Source: Chondrosia reniformis (taxonomy: Eukaryota > Porifera > Demospongiae > Chondrillida > Chondrillidae). From it: a stretch of DNA of 64,000 bases. The DNA lies in NCBI GenBank assembly GCA_947172415.1, contig OX359198.1, positions 6,045,401 through 6,109,400 on the forward strand, in the 5' to 3' direction. The notes beneath the pieces were generated by a model that was not told where the DNA came from, made no database searches, and saw nothing but the letters and a program-made list of their open reading frames with translations. Positions 1 through 13,062 of this stretch are shown here, one piece after another (within the stretch, counting starts at the first letter, position 1; each line of letters opens with the position of its first letter). Both the position numbers and the translations under genes were made by a program.

Positions 1-254
1 AGGATTGGGGACAGCTTCTTATTTCATGCAGTGTGTTTGTAAATATGTATATTTAATGTGTAAACATCACATTATTAATTGTACTTTCACCATATGTATA
101 TGTACATATATAGCTGACCTAGAATGAATTAGAAAGACAGAGTTAACTCCATCTGTAGCTATGACTGTGTCGGGTGTACTACAATGGCTAGTATACATTT
201 TGTGTCATTTTTCATCTCCATCTCATCCTCTCTCATGCACTGTTAGTGTCACAG

Positions 255-3200
255 ATGGATACGGATCAGTTTGTACAAGTGGCAACTATTGCAGGATTCA
301 ATCAGGTAAATGGCTAAGATACTCACAAGACCATTATGTACGTACGTATGTCTGGTAGGAAGGGATTTCACATACAACCCATATAGCAGGAAGTTGAGGC
401 CTTTGGAGGAAATCCCTATCGTTAGGTCTCAACTGTATTGTTATAAACACTCTGATGAAGGTGGTAGTGATTGCTAGATGTACATATATGTGCATACATC
501 TGTGTGTATTAGGTGAAGAAGTTGACAACCGAGTTGGATGTCGTTAGAGATGCAATCAGGAGGTCTGAATCGCTGCAGTTGGACGAGCGTGGTGACAAGG
601 TTAGAGCCTTCTTCAAAAGGTCCATGCTTCTTATCAGGGAAATCCCCCAGGACACACCCCAAGAGGTAAAGTGTGCACACTGTTTACAAAGATGAACTAC
701 TTTGAACATTGGGGACTACCCTCACTTCCAAAGGGCACTCTGACAGACTAGAGACTGCCCAAACTGCTTAAGTGCCTAAACAAAGATGTCTCTGAGAGCT
801 GAACTACCATTGCGTAGGAAGAATATCCTCAGTGCATAGTTTATCAATTATAATTGACGTACGTACATACGTAAATGTACATTAACATCAATTCCCATCA
901 ATTATGTTGCAAAAATCCCTAAGCATATCTAAAATGTGTTTCTCTGCATGTACGTACACACATAAGTGCTAATAAGTCCAGTAGTCAAATAATTCAGTAG
1001 TTTAATTTGTCGGCCATTTTATCGTTTATATTACGTACTTCACGGGACTGTAGACACGATTAGTAATAATCATTTTCTGTGTCATCCTCTGGCTATCTTG
1101 TGGTTTCCTTCTCACTTCTCGCATTAGGAAGTCAAGGAGCTCTTTTCAAGGCCCAACGTCCCCCAGTGTACCAAGTTAGAGGTGGCTCATAGTAATTCTT
1201 GGTATGTCTACTTTGACAGCGAAGAAGATGCACAAAAGGTATCCTCAGAGCATATCTGGAGCTGATGACGCTGTACTTGTGCTGTGTGTATTTAAAGTGC
1301 ATGCCTTTGGTTGCCATATAAAGAGACTTCAGTCCCCACCAAGATATGACTTAGCTCACTTGGGCTGGTGTGTGTAGTTTAATAGTTTCAGTGATTATTT
1401 GTGAATCATCATAGTCTTTGTGCTCCTATTCATTGTATGTATACATTTTCAAAGAAATAAAAATCATCAATTGTAATGGCAATTTTAAGATCTAAGTGTT
1501 CAATTTGTGAATACAATAGTTGTTAAGGCTCAATAGAGCTATATAGTATACTTATCCACAGCTTTATGATTAAGAATTTATTGATTTTGGGACTCACTTT
1601 TGGAGCTAAAGGGTAACATATGACAGTTCCCTTTGTGTACTTTCATCTTTAGGCTTACAGATACCTCAGGGAGGAAGTGAGAGAATTCAAAGGCAACCCT
1701 ATTCATGTCAGATTAAAAGAAAAAGTGTTTCAATCTAACAATGCTCCCTCGCAGGTGCCAATGGCGAGACAGGTGATTACGTACCTTGCTGGGGGTACTC
1801 TGTGAAAAGTTATACTATAGTCATTAATATATTAGGATTATTGTTTATTTAAAGCTAGCAAACCTTTCCACTTTTCCTTTGTATGTACCAGTGCTACTCT
1901 CTAGGTCCTAGGTACTTATGTATGTATGTAACTATCATTAAGAGCTACCTTGGATCTCCTCTTCACTTTCGTTCTGCAGCCTCCAATGATGTATCCGCCC
2001 TACATGCAGCCCCGTCCGGTAAGGAGACAATGAAGTAGACTTTGATAGATACAATAAATTTTTTTGAAAATTTTGGTGCTTCTCTGTGTCTTTGCCTTAC
2101 AACCTTTAATGTCTGTATTACGATTTTTGAGGTATTTGGTGCATAAATACTTCATGTCATAATAGATATGTCCTCACCTCAAGATGTTTATACATGTACG
2201 TACGTACATGTATGCTATACTTCTCTACATGTGTTTGTTGATACTGTATGCCTATCACGTACTTCTGTGTACTTGACTCAATGCCCTTTTGCTTACAGAT
2301 GATGTTTCCTCCGCCTCCACCTGTATTATTCAGTAATTTTGAACATCCTCCTTTTGTAATGCCTCCATTTATGAATGGGAACATTCAGCAAGGTCAGTGA
2401 ACTGTGCCAGGAGTAACACTACGTATGTCACACTCTTCTGCTCTTCCACACTTCCGTAGGGCCCAATAACTTCCCACCTCACATCCAGCCACGTCAGCCA
2501 TATATAGGTGGAGGTAGACGGGGTGGGGGTGGGCGTAACACCTATGAAAGTGGGCGGGGTCCACATGCATCAAGAGATAACAGAGGTAATCGTAGAAACT
2601 ATCGATCTGGTGATGACTATGGTAGCAGTGGTCAAGGGAATAGAGGAAGGAAGAGAGATGAAGATCAGCAAAGGCCAACAGTGAGTAGCGTGTGTGTATG
2701 GTTGAAGATCGGAATATACTTAACCTTGTAGACATGCGTATATACGTACACTAAATATAATGTAAGTGTAAGTGTTGTATAGAATAAGTATATATCTGGT
2801 TATTTGAGCGTTAGTTAAGATATCATTGAGTTGATACACTATCCCTTATTAAGTACTTTATTTGCACCTGACTATGAGTTGTGTCTTTGGGTAAGTCTCT
2901 GTCCATCATATGGTGTGGCTACAACATATCTATTGTACGTATGTACGTATATGTGTATGTGTGGTTGATATTATTATTATTTGAGCATCAGCAACACTTA
3001 TCGAACAGGTTTGAATGACTAGAATATGAAAAACATTGACCAAACGGAGTGTAAAGTGAAACATATCTACGTACTATACACTATACACTGTGTAATGAAT
3101 GATGCATTTTGTGTGACCTGATTGTCTGAACAATCCTTTGGAGGAGAAAGCAAGATGATGACATTGATTTCTCCCACTGCAGTCACAAAGGATAGCCAAG

Positions 3201-4830
3201 AGCCATCAGAACTTTGACCTGGCTGCCCCCAACCAATTCCCACCTCTGCCCAACTCAAAGGAGAAACCAAATTCACAATCTGTTAGTTGTCAATGTGGCT
3301 CCTCCTCTCTCTGTAATACTTTCTATATCTACGTATGTACTTCTAGCTACATATACTTTGTCATTATAATATTATGCGTATGTATGTATAGTATATACGT
3401 ATATCAGGGCTAATACATACATACAAAATGGTTTTCATTTAATATTCCAATTCCAAAAGTAGCAGTTGTATTAGAAATACGTAGACTTAGTCCGTAGTCT
3501 CAGAAAGTGGGTGATCTATGTAATTTATGTTTCTTAAATGTGTAGCTTAAACAAGAAGAAGTTGACAAATCTTTGGCTGATGTTGTTAAAGGAACTCACA
3601 ATCAGAATATCACAGGCATGGGCAGCGCCAGTAGTCAGACTGTAGGTAGAGACACCGATGGAGACATTCCACCTAATTCTAATAACGAAGGAGACTTTTC
3701 CACAGATAAGCACATAGAAGAGACCTCACTGGGAGGCGTGGCTGATGCCTCTACTGTGGGAGTGGCAACTGCTCAGCAGCAGCCGCTTGCACAAGTACAG
3801 GTCCAGCCGCAATCACAAGCCCCCAACAGCATAGCCAAAAAATTTAACAACAACCATCACTCACAGCATTCACACAGGCCAGTAACTGGGTCACGTGGAG
3901 AAGGCAACAGAAAACAGGTATTACATTGCTCCTGCTGGTCATGTGACTCGCCCACTTCTTTAATACACTGATAGCATTTCTTTTTTTTAAGTATTTGGAA
4001 CATCTAAAGATATTGCTAGTTGGAACCAAACATTTAACAATAAGTGGTTCCCCTAAAGCTGTTCATATACCCCATATATGTACCTACGTATTTGGTAGAG
4101 AGAATATCCTCACTCAAGGTAGGTTTGACTACGTTGAACAAAGCCATTTTGTTACAGGTAATAGGTAGCAGTTCAAATTCCTCCCGAAACCATGGTTCAA
4201 ATAGGAGTCAAACCAATCGACAGAGCTCTTCTGCTAAGAGCGACTCCAAGCCATCTGGTGGCGGTTATAGCAAGAGCAGATCAAAGGGGGACAGGAGAAG
4301 CATGAGTGCTGGAGCTAGGAACTCTCCCAAGCAGAATCGTCCGGCATCCATCCCTCCTCCTCCCGTTGTCTCGGAGAATCAAGGAGAGGTACGTACATGG
4401 AATGGTAGTTCTGTATATACGTAGGTATGCATTTATCGCATAGCTGGAAATTTTGGTGTATTGGCAGCTTCAAGAGCTATCTGCTAATATTTCAACTGCC
4501 AAACTACCTATACCGTAGTGTTGGTATAAGTGGGTGGTTGAACTTCTATGCCTTCTCTATTGGGTTTCACACTGAGTGTCAAGGATCCATGTTTGTGTTG
4601 TATTGTATTAGGAATCATTCCAGTTAACAGAAAAGATGACATATGCAGCAATGGCACAAAAGCAAAGACCATCAAAAACGTCTCCTTCTAGTGACTCCAA
4701 ACCAAGCTTGGGCCAACCTAAGGAACCCAGCAAGAAAGAAGACCAAACTTCCCAGGACCAACCATCCTCCCCTACAGTAACCACACCGACAAACTCCCCT
4801 CACAAAGAGACCTCTCCCCAACCTAGCTAG
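255..4830 (+). CDS. LARP4: La-related protein 4/4B-like (LARP4), 5' end outside window
   Basis: LARP4-family proteins bind poly(A) RNA and PABP and stabilise mRNA in the cytoplasm. Eleven exons join in frame to 569 aa: 255-305, 513-665, 1128-1238, 1653-1772, 1980-2018, 2299-2392, 2460-2680, 3183-3281, 3546-3917, 4158-4388, 4612-4830 (stop TAG). The first exon gives MDTDQFVQVATIAGFNQ, the second half of the La motif. The next two give VKKLTTELDVVRDAIRRSE and a long match to the LARP4 La motif plus linker (IREIPQDTPQE). The RNA-recognition-like domain follows (VKELF, NSWYVYFDSEEDAQ, AYRYLREEV). Then come a Pro/Met-rich stretch, an RGG-type segment (GGGRRGGGGRN) and a QFPPLP motif like that in the LARP4 C-terminus. 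The tail is Ser/Thr/Pro-rich and of low complexity. The N-terminal La-motif exon lies upstream of base 1. Bases 1-254 read as intron. LARP4 and LARP4B cannot be separated here. Confidence 0.88.
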
Positions 4831-5116
4831 CATGCCTCTATCTGCATGTCATTAGGTGTACAACTCTGTTTTTAATAATACCCTTCACTGGAAGTCTTGG
4901 AAGGAAGTCTTTTGATGTCCATAGTTCTTGTATTGTTCTTACAATTCCTACCCATACTGCTGTTTATATTGTTCCTTTTTCTATTACTGTACAGTATTAT
5001 AATAGCATTTAACAGTATTTTATATATGCACTTATAACAATTATTATTGCTTGTGTACATGTATCGTGTTAATTTTGCTTCGAAAGTAGTCACGTGATTA
5101 TGACGTCCTCATAAAA

Positions 5117-5719
5117 ATGTCGCAGTTTAAGTGCAGGGATATCTGGAGTATCACAAGTGGTTATGAAGAATTTCACGACCTAGGTTCATTAGCAGTTGGA
5201 AAATTTGCAGGAAAAGGTGCAATGTCACGTGTATATTATAGATTGTACTGCTTGATTCGCGCAGTCTACAGTGTTTGCAAAACTATGTGTATAACTCTTT
5301 GAAACGTTGAAAAATAGCAGCATGTATGCTTTTATATCTTCCGTCTTTGTGACATCTTGATACCATCTATTTGTGAATCTTGTAGTAGTTACATTGGATC
5401 CTAGTAATATTTCGTATTTGCTGATGGTAGTGCCATAGATCACTGTGTCTTTCCTGACTCCTAATCTAGATGTACTCATTGTTGGGAGCTACCAGGGCTA
5501 TCTGCGACTGTATACTCCTAATGAAGGGGGATTTACTCCTGATCATGTGATCTTGGAGACCCAACTTGGTCTACCAGTTCTTCAAGTTGAAGTGGGAAAA
5601 ATTTTAGTGTGAGTTATGGAGTCACTGAACTTACCTACATTGCTTATAGCTACAGCTGCCTGCCTGCCTGCCTGCCTGCCCGCCCGCCCACCCGTCTGCC
5701 TGCCCGCCTGCCCACCCGT

Positions 5720-5762
<43 letters not shown>

Positions 5763-8700
5763 CCCGCCTGTCTGCCTGCCTGCCTGTCTGCCTTCTTGTC
5801 TAACATTGTACATCCAAGAAAATTTCATCTGTTCTTTGACTTTGAAATTTTGTTTTATTTAGTGAAGAAAATGAGGAACAAATTGTTGTACTTCATCCAA
5901 GAAAGCTTGCTGTTTATCAGTTAATAAGTTAGCCAAACTGCATTTATGGGCCTCATTAATGTACAAACCATATCAGCTAATCGATCCATAGAATGTCAAC
6001 TGTATGAAATATGCAATTAGTTGTTACTACAAACGCTGTCCACAACCCACAGATTGCTAATTAGATGAGTGTGCCATTGCCTTGTAGGTTCTGAAGATGG
6101 CATGGATAACTCATTAAAATTGCAGGTAGAGTTCAACCTTCCTCGCACATCCTATAATATGATAGTTGCCGTGATGGGGCTATTGGACAAGGCCACAATT
6201 GGGGTCCAATCTATGGATGGACAGCTCTCTCTGTACTCTTTCAACGGAGTATTATTTACCAGTTTTATTCCAGATGTTCTCCTACCCGGTCCTTTGACAC
6301 ACTTGCAGTTTATGGACATCATTGTAACAGTAAATTCAACAGGAAGGATGGATGCATTCAGGTATTTGAGCTTTGCATGAATAATCTAATACGCCATTTT
6401 TCAATATACTACTAGAGTAAAGGTCTATAGGGAACTAAACCTAGTGAGAACTCTTTGGATGAGGATATAGAATTTCTCCTCCTATGTACTTCTCTTTTTC
6501 TCCACTGGACCTGACAGTTGTTTCTGGAAATTCCACCCTTCATCAGTAACCCTGGGAATCTTTGTCTTCTTCTTGACCCTGGGAATCTTTGTCTTCTTCT
6601 TGACCCTGGGAATCTTTGTCTTCTTCTTGACCCTGGGAATCTTTGTCTTCTTTTTAATCTTTTGTAAGTCCTACAGATGTACATTTCCCATTGATTCAAT
6701 CATGTGTATCATATCTTAGAACATGTTCCCTTAGATATCCTAAAAAGGATCTAAGTGTGAGGACCTGAGGAACTGTTGGCCATTCATTTCTAGTTCCCCT
6801 TCTTGTCTAGGTATAGAACATTAGCGGCAGGTGGAACTACTTCTGCTGTCAGTGCTGCTGTGGACAAGGGAAAGAAACTTCAGGTTCTCCTTGTGGTGTT
6901 ATCTCAAATGTGTGGTTACGAAATCACAGCCCATTTGATAGACTTGGTGTAGCCAGTTCTAGCAACATAGGAAAATATTTACCAAAGACCTAGGTACATT
7001 GTGTACAGTGAGGCCCCTGTGTGAGCAGTCACATGACCGGAATGGCTACTTCTGAATTATTGTTGGCGCTTAATTCAAGTCCAGTATATACATACGTATA
7101 ATGGATACATAAGGATTTCTATAATACAACCACCTCTCTAATATGGCCAAGTTTAGCTGGCCCCAAGCTGACCACATTAGACAAACTATACTGTTTGCAT
7201 GATACGTATGTACATAGCGATAGCTATAGACGGGCAATAGAAATATTTTATAAAACTATATCCTCCCCAGCCGGACTGGACTGTGGAATTGGGAGAGTTG
7301 ATCACGCACCTGAGCTACATTGCTCCTGAGAATGATGCTGGATTTCTGATGGCTGTTGGAGAGAGATCCTTGTACTGTATCAGGGAGAATGGCACTCCAG
7401 TGTTTATGCACAAGTTAGATTCTCCTCCGGCTTGTATACATCCTTATGGGATCTCTACACCTGATGACGGGGGTAGCACATGTAAGTCACATGCTAATCA
7501 CATGATAAACTGGACTGACCTACTGTTGTTCACTGTACTAACATAATAATTTGTTTAATATATGTACTTTGAATAGACAAACACTGAATATATATTATTG
7601 ATTTGCTCATTTCAGTTCACAACTATTTTTTTTCTATGCTATATATGTACATATATAGATCTAGTTCGCTATATTGTAAGTCTGCACAATGGAACACTGT
7701 TGATCTTCAATGGCAACCAGCTAGTGTGGTCCGCCAAATCTACATATTCTGCTGTAACTCTGAGAACAGTGAACCTCCAGTAAGAGAGAGACACTGTTTT
7801 AGAGCTTGCATTCAGTTTGTGCCCTCTCCTCCTCCATTTTAATTAGGACTCTGAGGGGCTGCATAGTGACCTTGGACGAGCTAGGTCACCTCTCCTGTTC
7901 CTACCTAGGTACAGATCCGTCACTCTTTTCAGCCCTTCAGCCCCCATCAGTGGCCAGAGAGGCGGACTATCAGGTTAGAAGACTTGTCTATGTTTGTGCA
8001 GAAATTTATGTTGTAATATTAGTTGGGGAAGTATGAAATAAGTCAACCTTTCTGTCAATGGAGATATCATTGAGAAGAGCATTAGGAATGTACCTGCTTG
8101 TGTGCTTTTTAAAGCAAGTTTGTAGCAAAAATTTTTGAACTGTTTATCAAGAAACATGTGAAACTTGACCTCATGTTACTCAACTAATATAATAATGATT
8201 TATCAAAGTGATAATCAAACCACAAGTAATCTCAGACAAACAGTACTGATTCACAAGAGGGAAAAACATGGAAGAAGCAATTGCTGACTATCAAACCCAA
8301 GATAGCTGGTTATGACCATCAGTGCTCTACTACTGAGCTACAATTGCTAGGCTGTTACTTTATACGTATGATGCGTACTAAATATGTCACTTATTCTGTC
8401 CTGTGTGTATAGTTGCATGCACTAATAATTTAACTAAATACTTATTAATAAGTTACATTCTTCTTCTGTACCTACTTAGGAAAGAGATGCAGAAATGAAG
8501 CAGCTTCAAAAGGTGATCAAGGAGCACCAGAAGGCAACAGGTCTGTCCATACAACACCACATCATTCGCATGTGATTCTCATGTGATTCTCATGTAAATG
8601 TGTACTGGACCTCTCCATCAAAGCACTGCGTTATACTGTATTGTACGAAGCTAGTCTTGTTGTATTGTATGGCTATCTCAGTCAATCATTGTGTCTAGGT

Positions 8701-9392
8701 GAACTTAAGGAAGTCAGGAGTGCTGCAATATCAGTGGCTATTGAAGTCTCATCTGATGAGCCTACTGCAGATTCATCTCAAGTGAGAAATTATGTTGATA
8801 AATGTCAGTTTGTAGCAGATCTGTGTATAAAGCATTGAATTATCACAATGATAAGAGGAAGTTGATTAACAAGACACTGCTGTGATTATAATGATAAATT
8901 ACTATAGTATGGTTTATCTTTAGTCTTTTGAGTGTCTAGAGATACAGTTTGTTTAGAATTGGACATTTCATCCCTGAGTGTCTTCTTCAGCGACAAACTG
9001 TATCTCTAGATGCTCAAAAGACTACAGGTGAACCTTCTCAATGATACATTTGACACAGTTTATCATCTAAATCTATATATTTTGTTAAAGAAATAGATTA
9101 ATATTGGAAATATAGTACTTACGTAATAATATGATAGTGACACCAGGCTTTGTCTATCAACATGCTTTAACCAGTGGTAACAGTTGTGGTTGACTGTCAT
9201 TTGATAACTTTAGGAGAGCGAGGAGAAGGTTCATAGTGTGAGACTAGGCGTCCAACTGAAGAACAACACAACCCAGTTGTTTAGCGATGTACAGGCCGCC
9301 GTATTAGCAGATCCATCTCTCACCTTCCAACCATCCACTCTACACTTTACTGAACTTGGTAAGATCCAGAATTTAGTACACAAGGACTGATA

Positions 9393-9435
<43 letters not shown>

Positions 9436-12304
9436 TCTCTCTCTCACACACACACACATGCACATTCATACCTGAATGGCAACCATTTTATAAGTTCAGG
9501 TATATATATACTGGTCACTTGCCTATTGAGTGAAATTATAACTGGATGGGTCTACTTATATTAATGCTTATCTAATGTTAGGTACCACACCTCCTTTCCC
9601 AAGTCATGTGACAGTCACATGCAATGAAGGCTATATTCCCACTACAACTGAAGCCACAATGGTTGTCTCGTATGTTGACAATAATGGTGTTCCAGGCATT
9701 GAAGAAGAGAAATTCATATTTCCTCTGAAGTTGTTCTGTAGTGCAACTCAGCCGAGCAAAGCGGCCACTCACAAGGTATGAAAGAAGAAAAAGAGAGGGA
9801 AAATAGAGAGAGAGAGAGAGAATAGTAATAATGAATGGATTAAAAGAATAAGCAAATAAAGGATTGGTATAAGGTAGACCTTCCTCAATGGGAGAGATAA
9901 AAGGGGAAAGGAAGAGAGAGAGATTTATAGGAATGAAGAGTATTAAAATGGGAAAGTAGAAACAAAAACTTGTCTACAATGACTATATAGAGTCCTTACA
10001 TAGCAGTCTAGGTCCACTAGGAGTAGAATTATCACTGTCTACATTATATGTACATACATGTTTACTGTTTACATGTTTGTTTACTTCTCTGCAGCTAACT
10101 ATAGATACAAACAAGGCAGCAGTTAATCTGGTGTCCCTATTCCACGGTATGTGTGTTTGTGTGTGGGTTGTGACCCAACTTACATGAGGTCATGTGATAT
10201 CTTTCTGGCAACACCCACTATAGATGTTCAGAGTGATGACAGGGATGCCCCCTCAAATGCCTTAGGTTTTCAGCTTCACTCGGGTGAAGTAGTTACAATG
10301 TTGGCATCAAAAACTTCAGGTACAGCAATATCAGAGATAGACAGTCTCCATTTCCAGTTCTAATTCAAGTTCCACTTTGGGTTCCATTTCAATGCAGCCT
10401 TGCTTTTCTTACTTTAGAACGCTATCGCCTTCAATCGGATCATTTGGAAGCTATCGTTCTCTTTGCAGAGGAGCTAGTGATTAGGCTGGCTAAACACTTC
10501 CATGGCAGGGTTGGTTGCTAGAGAACAAATGTAACTCTCATTATTTACATGGTTATTGTGTAGTAATATAATGCAGATGATACTCAAAAGCAACCATGTA
10601 TTATTTGTCAGTATGACCTACCTTAGAGGGTAGTCCATACAATAGCAATGTAGTGTTCCATCTTGGAATTTTTACTAGCAATTTAATGTTAGAATGACAT
10701 TGTAATGAAGTCAGAAATATTGCTACAATTTTCAACAGACAGGAGATTTGTATTTTTGCTCATTTCCCCTAGGAACCAAAACTCCAAGCCACATTTTCTG
10801 GAGATTTGCCAATGAGTTCATTTTTTGAATACCTTGACAATCATTTCAAAGTAGAATTTCATTTTATATATTTTGTATCTTTGCATACATTGGTTGTGTA
10901 GATATCGTATTTGATTGGCTGATCTGAAATTGTTTTAGTTGTGACTTGTTCTACCTCTGCACTGGTAGATATGGGACGAGTACAGACAGTTAAACGAGGT
11001 GTTGGAACGCCATGCCCAGCAGTTCCGAGCCATTCAAAAGAGGCTGTTGATGCGATTCAAAGATAAGACACCAACCTCCCTTATACACCTTGACACTCTT
11101 CTGGATGGAACGCATCATCAAGTGAGACAGATCAGATACATACATAACCTTGCTACCTTGCTACCATTCTTTAATAAGGGTGGAAGTTGTGCAAGACAGA
11201 TCTTGAACATGTAACCATACTTTTAATATCATGAATATAGTTTGTGAACATATACTCTGTATGTGATGCCATAATATATTAAACGAAACTCTACTCATAA
11301 TCAATTGGTATGCTTGTATTAAAATGTGACTTTAAATTTGATTATTTTATTTATTTTATTGTATATTCCATACATGGACAGACCTTATTGTGCAAACTTT
11401 ATGACACAGCTTTCTTGTATTGTGGTAAAGATATGGTTTCTCTTCTACACAAAATAAACTATTTCTGTTCCCATCTTTACATTGGAAGAGAACAATTTAC
11501 AAATTGTATTTTCTTGTAACAGCTCTGTGCACTGGGAGAACAGTGTGAAAAGTTGAAAATTGAAATGGTTGCCGTGGGAAACAGACTTGCTGCAGTTACA
11601 GTACTGATAAACTGGCTCTTAAAGCTAAAGCTGAAACTATCAGATAAGGAGTATACCATCCTTCGAGGAGTGCTAAGTTCCTGTGACGTGGAGCAGATGT
11701 TAGGGGAAGGCTGGGAAGAGCGCACTGAAGTGGCAGTCATGCACATGCTGAGAACAGTGCTTGGAAAATCTACCAAAGACCAGTCGAGTTAGGCGCTGAT
11801 AACAGAAGACATTATTACATACGTACCAAGCTGTATAGTAAATGAGTATCTAGACATGGAGTTACAAAAGGTCAAGAAGAAGTCAACGATTTCCAGGGTC
11901 ACTGATGAAGGGTGGATTTACCAGAAACAGCTGTCTGGCTCAGTGTAGAGAAGAAGAAGAAAGAGAAGACTCTTGTATCCTCATCCAAAGCTAAACCTAG
12001 TGGCCTTTTAGAATAGATGTACATACATACGTAGCATGTTTAAAAATGATGTTTTAGATTATTTATGGCCGCTCAGACTAAGTTGAATATGTACAGATTT
12101 CAGTCTCCCCTCCCCCCCTGACTTAGCACTTGGCCGTGTTCTCATGTGTAGCCATTATAGTCTGTACCTGCCTCTGCTCTTCCTTGTACAGTTGTTGGTC
12201 AGGCCATATCCAGAGTAGAGGACACGCAGGGACTGAAGAAACACATAGCTCTGTTCTGTGATAGACTACTTAAAGGAGGAAGACTAATACCCAGCACTGA
12301 GTAG
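5117..12304 (+). CDS. BBS9: Bardet-Biedl syndrome 9 / PTHB1-like BBSome subunit
   Basis: BBS9 is a core subunit of the BBSome, the coat complex that moves membrane proteins in cilia. Nineteen exons give 813 aa (human about 887): 5117-5216, 5470-5608, 5863-5927, 6088-6361, 6811-6883, 7271-7481, 7659-7779, 7847-7973, 8480-8540, 8699-8781, 9214-9358, 9582-9775, 10095-10146, 10224-10319, 10418-10509, 10773-10850, 10969-11121, 11523-11787, 12192-12304. Family landmarks in order: MSQFKCRDIWS at the start, LIVGSYQGYLRLY in the beta-propeller, IGVQSMDGQLSLYSFNG, CSYLGTDPSLF, FPLKLFCSATQPSKAATHK, TIDTNKAAVNLVSLF, the alpha-helical QFRAIQKRLLMRFKDKTPTS, HLDTLLDGTHHQ, and KKHIALFCDRLLKGGRL at the end. 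Splice phases agree throughout. The donors after 5927 and 11787 (GTTAGC, GTTAGG) are non-consensus, but both keep homologous residues in frame. It starts 286 bp after the LARP4 stop and converges on the Ig gene. Confidence 0.93.
5655..5803. repeat. Tetranucleotide-type array (TGCC/CGCC/TGTC)
   Basis: About 150 bp of TGCC units with C/T substitutions, inside the second BBS9 intron (5609-5862). Open frames on both strands through this array are repeat artefacts. Confidence 0.9.
6380..6548 (-). repeat. Dispersed ~190-bp repeat, reverse copy with tandem expansion beside it
   Basis: This reverse-oriented member contains the family landmarks AATAATCTAATACGCC, TATAGGGAACTAAACC, TGAGAACTCTTTGGATGAGG and TTCCACCCTTCATCAG. 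It lies in the BBS9 intron between exons 4 and 5. Its inner end runs straight into a 27-bp tandem array made from the element's own sequence. Confidence 0.75.
6549..6656. repeat. 27-bp tandem repeat, four copies
   Basis: The unit begins ACCCTGGGAATCTTTGTC and repeats with starts at 6549, 6576, 6603 and 6630. It derives from the adjoining dispersed repeat, showing how a local minisatellite can grow from it. Confidence 0.85.
8277..8347 (-). tRNA. tRNA-like sequence, probably a decayed tRNA or SINE head
   Basis: Read on the minus strand, 71 nt fold to tRNA spacing: a perfect 7-bp acceptor (GCAATTG with CAATTGC), TA, a D-arm GCTCAGTAGTAGAGC with a 4-bp stem and A-box, an anticodon arm CTGATGGTCATAACCAG, a 5-nt variable loop, and a weaker T-arm with TTTGATA as loop. 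Position 33 is G instead of T, the anticodon stem has one mismatch and the T-stem has a G-G pair. The anticodon is therefore ambiguous (TCA by strict spacing, CAT if shifted by one). It sits antisense in a BBS9 intron. A functional tRNA is doubtful; a tRNA-derived remnant is more likely. Confidence 0.4.
8921..9024 (+). other. 104-nt near-perfect hairpin in BBS9 intron
   Basis: The 32-nt arm at 8921-8952 pairs with 8993-9024 with 30 of 32 positions complementary, around a 40-nt loop. The position is intronic and on the sense strand of BBS9. It could be a short foldback element or a small-RNA precursor; the sequence alone does not decide. Confidence 0.75.
9392..9459. repeat. (CT)n/(CA)n microsatellite
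   Basis: Alternating CT and CA dinucleotide tracts about 30 bp downstream of a BBS9 exon. A further GA-rich tract lies at about 9790-9825. Confidence 0.95.
11871..12064 (+). repeat. Dispersed ~190-bp repeat, near full-length forward copy
   Basis: This forward copy shows most of the element in order: TCAAGAAGAAG, CAGGGTCACTGATGAAGGGT, AACAGCTGTCTGGC, GAAGAAGAAGAAAGAG, CTCTTGTATCCTCATCCAAA, CCTTTTAGAATAGATG, GTAGCATGTT and GTTTTAGATTATT. It fills much of the last BBS9 intron. There are no obvious terminal inverted repeats. Confidence 0.8.
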
Positions 12305-13062
12305 ACATTGGTTTTATGTTGCCAACTTTGAGAGAGTTGTATGCTTCATTCATCTGTACCAAAGTGTATGTAAAGAGGCCTTTATCACTTATAGTATTTC
12401 GAGCACTTAAATTAGTTTGATGAATAATTTATCTGTTTCATGTTTACCTACGCACATCTCACATGAGAGACAATTTAGAAATCAATTTCATTAAAAATGG
12501 CAAGCAGTACATGTGCAATGCACAATCAACTCACTAAAGTCAACATTTCTAAATATTACTACAATGTACAACACCTTGGTGGACAAGGGAAAACTTGTCA
12601 TCTTGTCATACAAGACCAGAGGTCATCAGTCGATAATGTCTGCCTCTCAGTGAGAATGCTGTTTCAACTGAGGATATATATCAAGCTCATCTCCAGTGGG
12701 GAGGTCTCCTTGTCTTCTGCTCACCAGCTGCAGGATTGCAAGATTCCGGTATTCAAATTGGCAATCAGTTCCTGGAACCAACATGGGCAATTTAACCGTC
12801 TCACTGGAAAGAGATTTCCTTAGCTGTGACTTCCTGCAGACCCCAATTCTGTTAAAGGACACAAATCCCTTTCTGTAAGAAACTGTGTGTGAAATAATTT
12901 GTCTACACACTGTACATGTACTTGATTACACGGTGAATGGGCATGTGGTTAGTATAATTATGTGATAATGGATATTTTGCAAATTTGAAAATGAGTGTAT
13001 ATCATTAGAAAGATCATTAACAAAAATGTGTATACATGCAAGTAGTATATACCCTCAGAGTA
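12305..13062. other. Convergent intergenic stretch
   Basis: This lies between the BBS9 stop and the stop of the minus-strand Ig gene. I see only short, codon-poor open frames, with no domain or splice structure. It presumably holds the two 3' UTRs. Confidence 0.6.

Noticed and set aside
161..358. 65-aa open frame at the window start
   Set aside because: It overlaps the LARP4 exon in the wrong frame; the exon frame gives the conserved La-motif residues.
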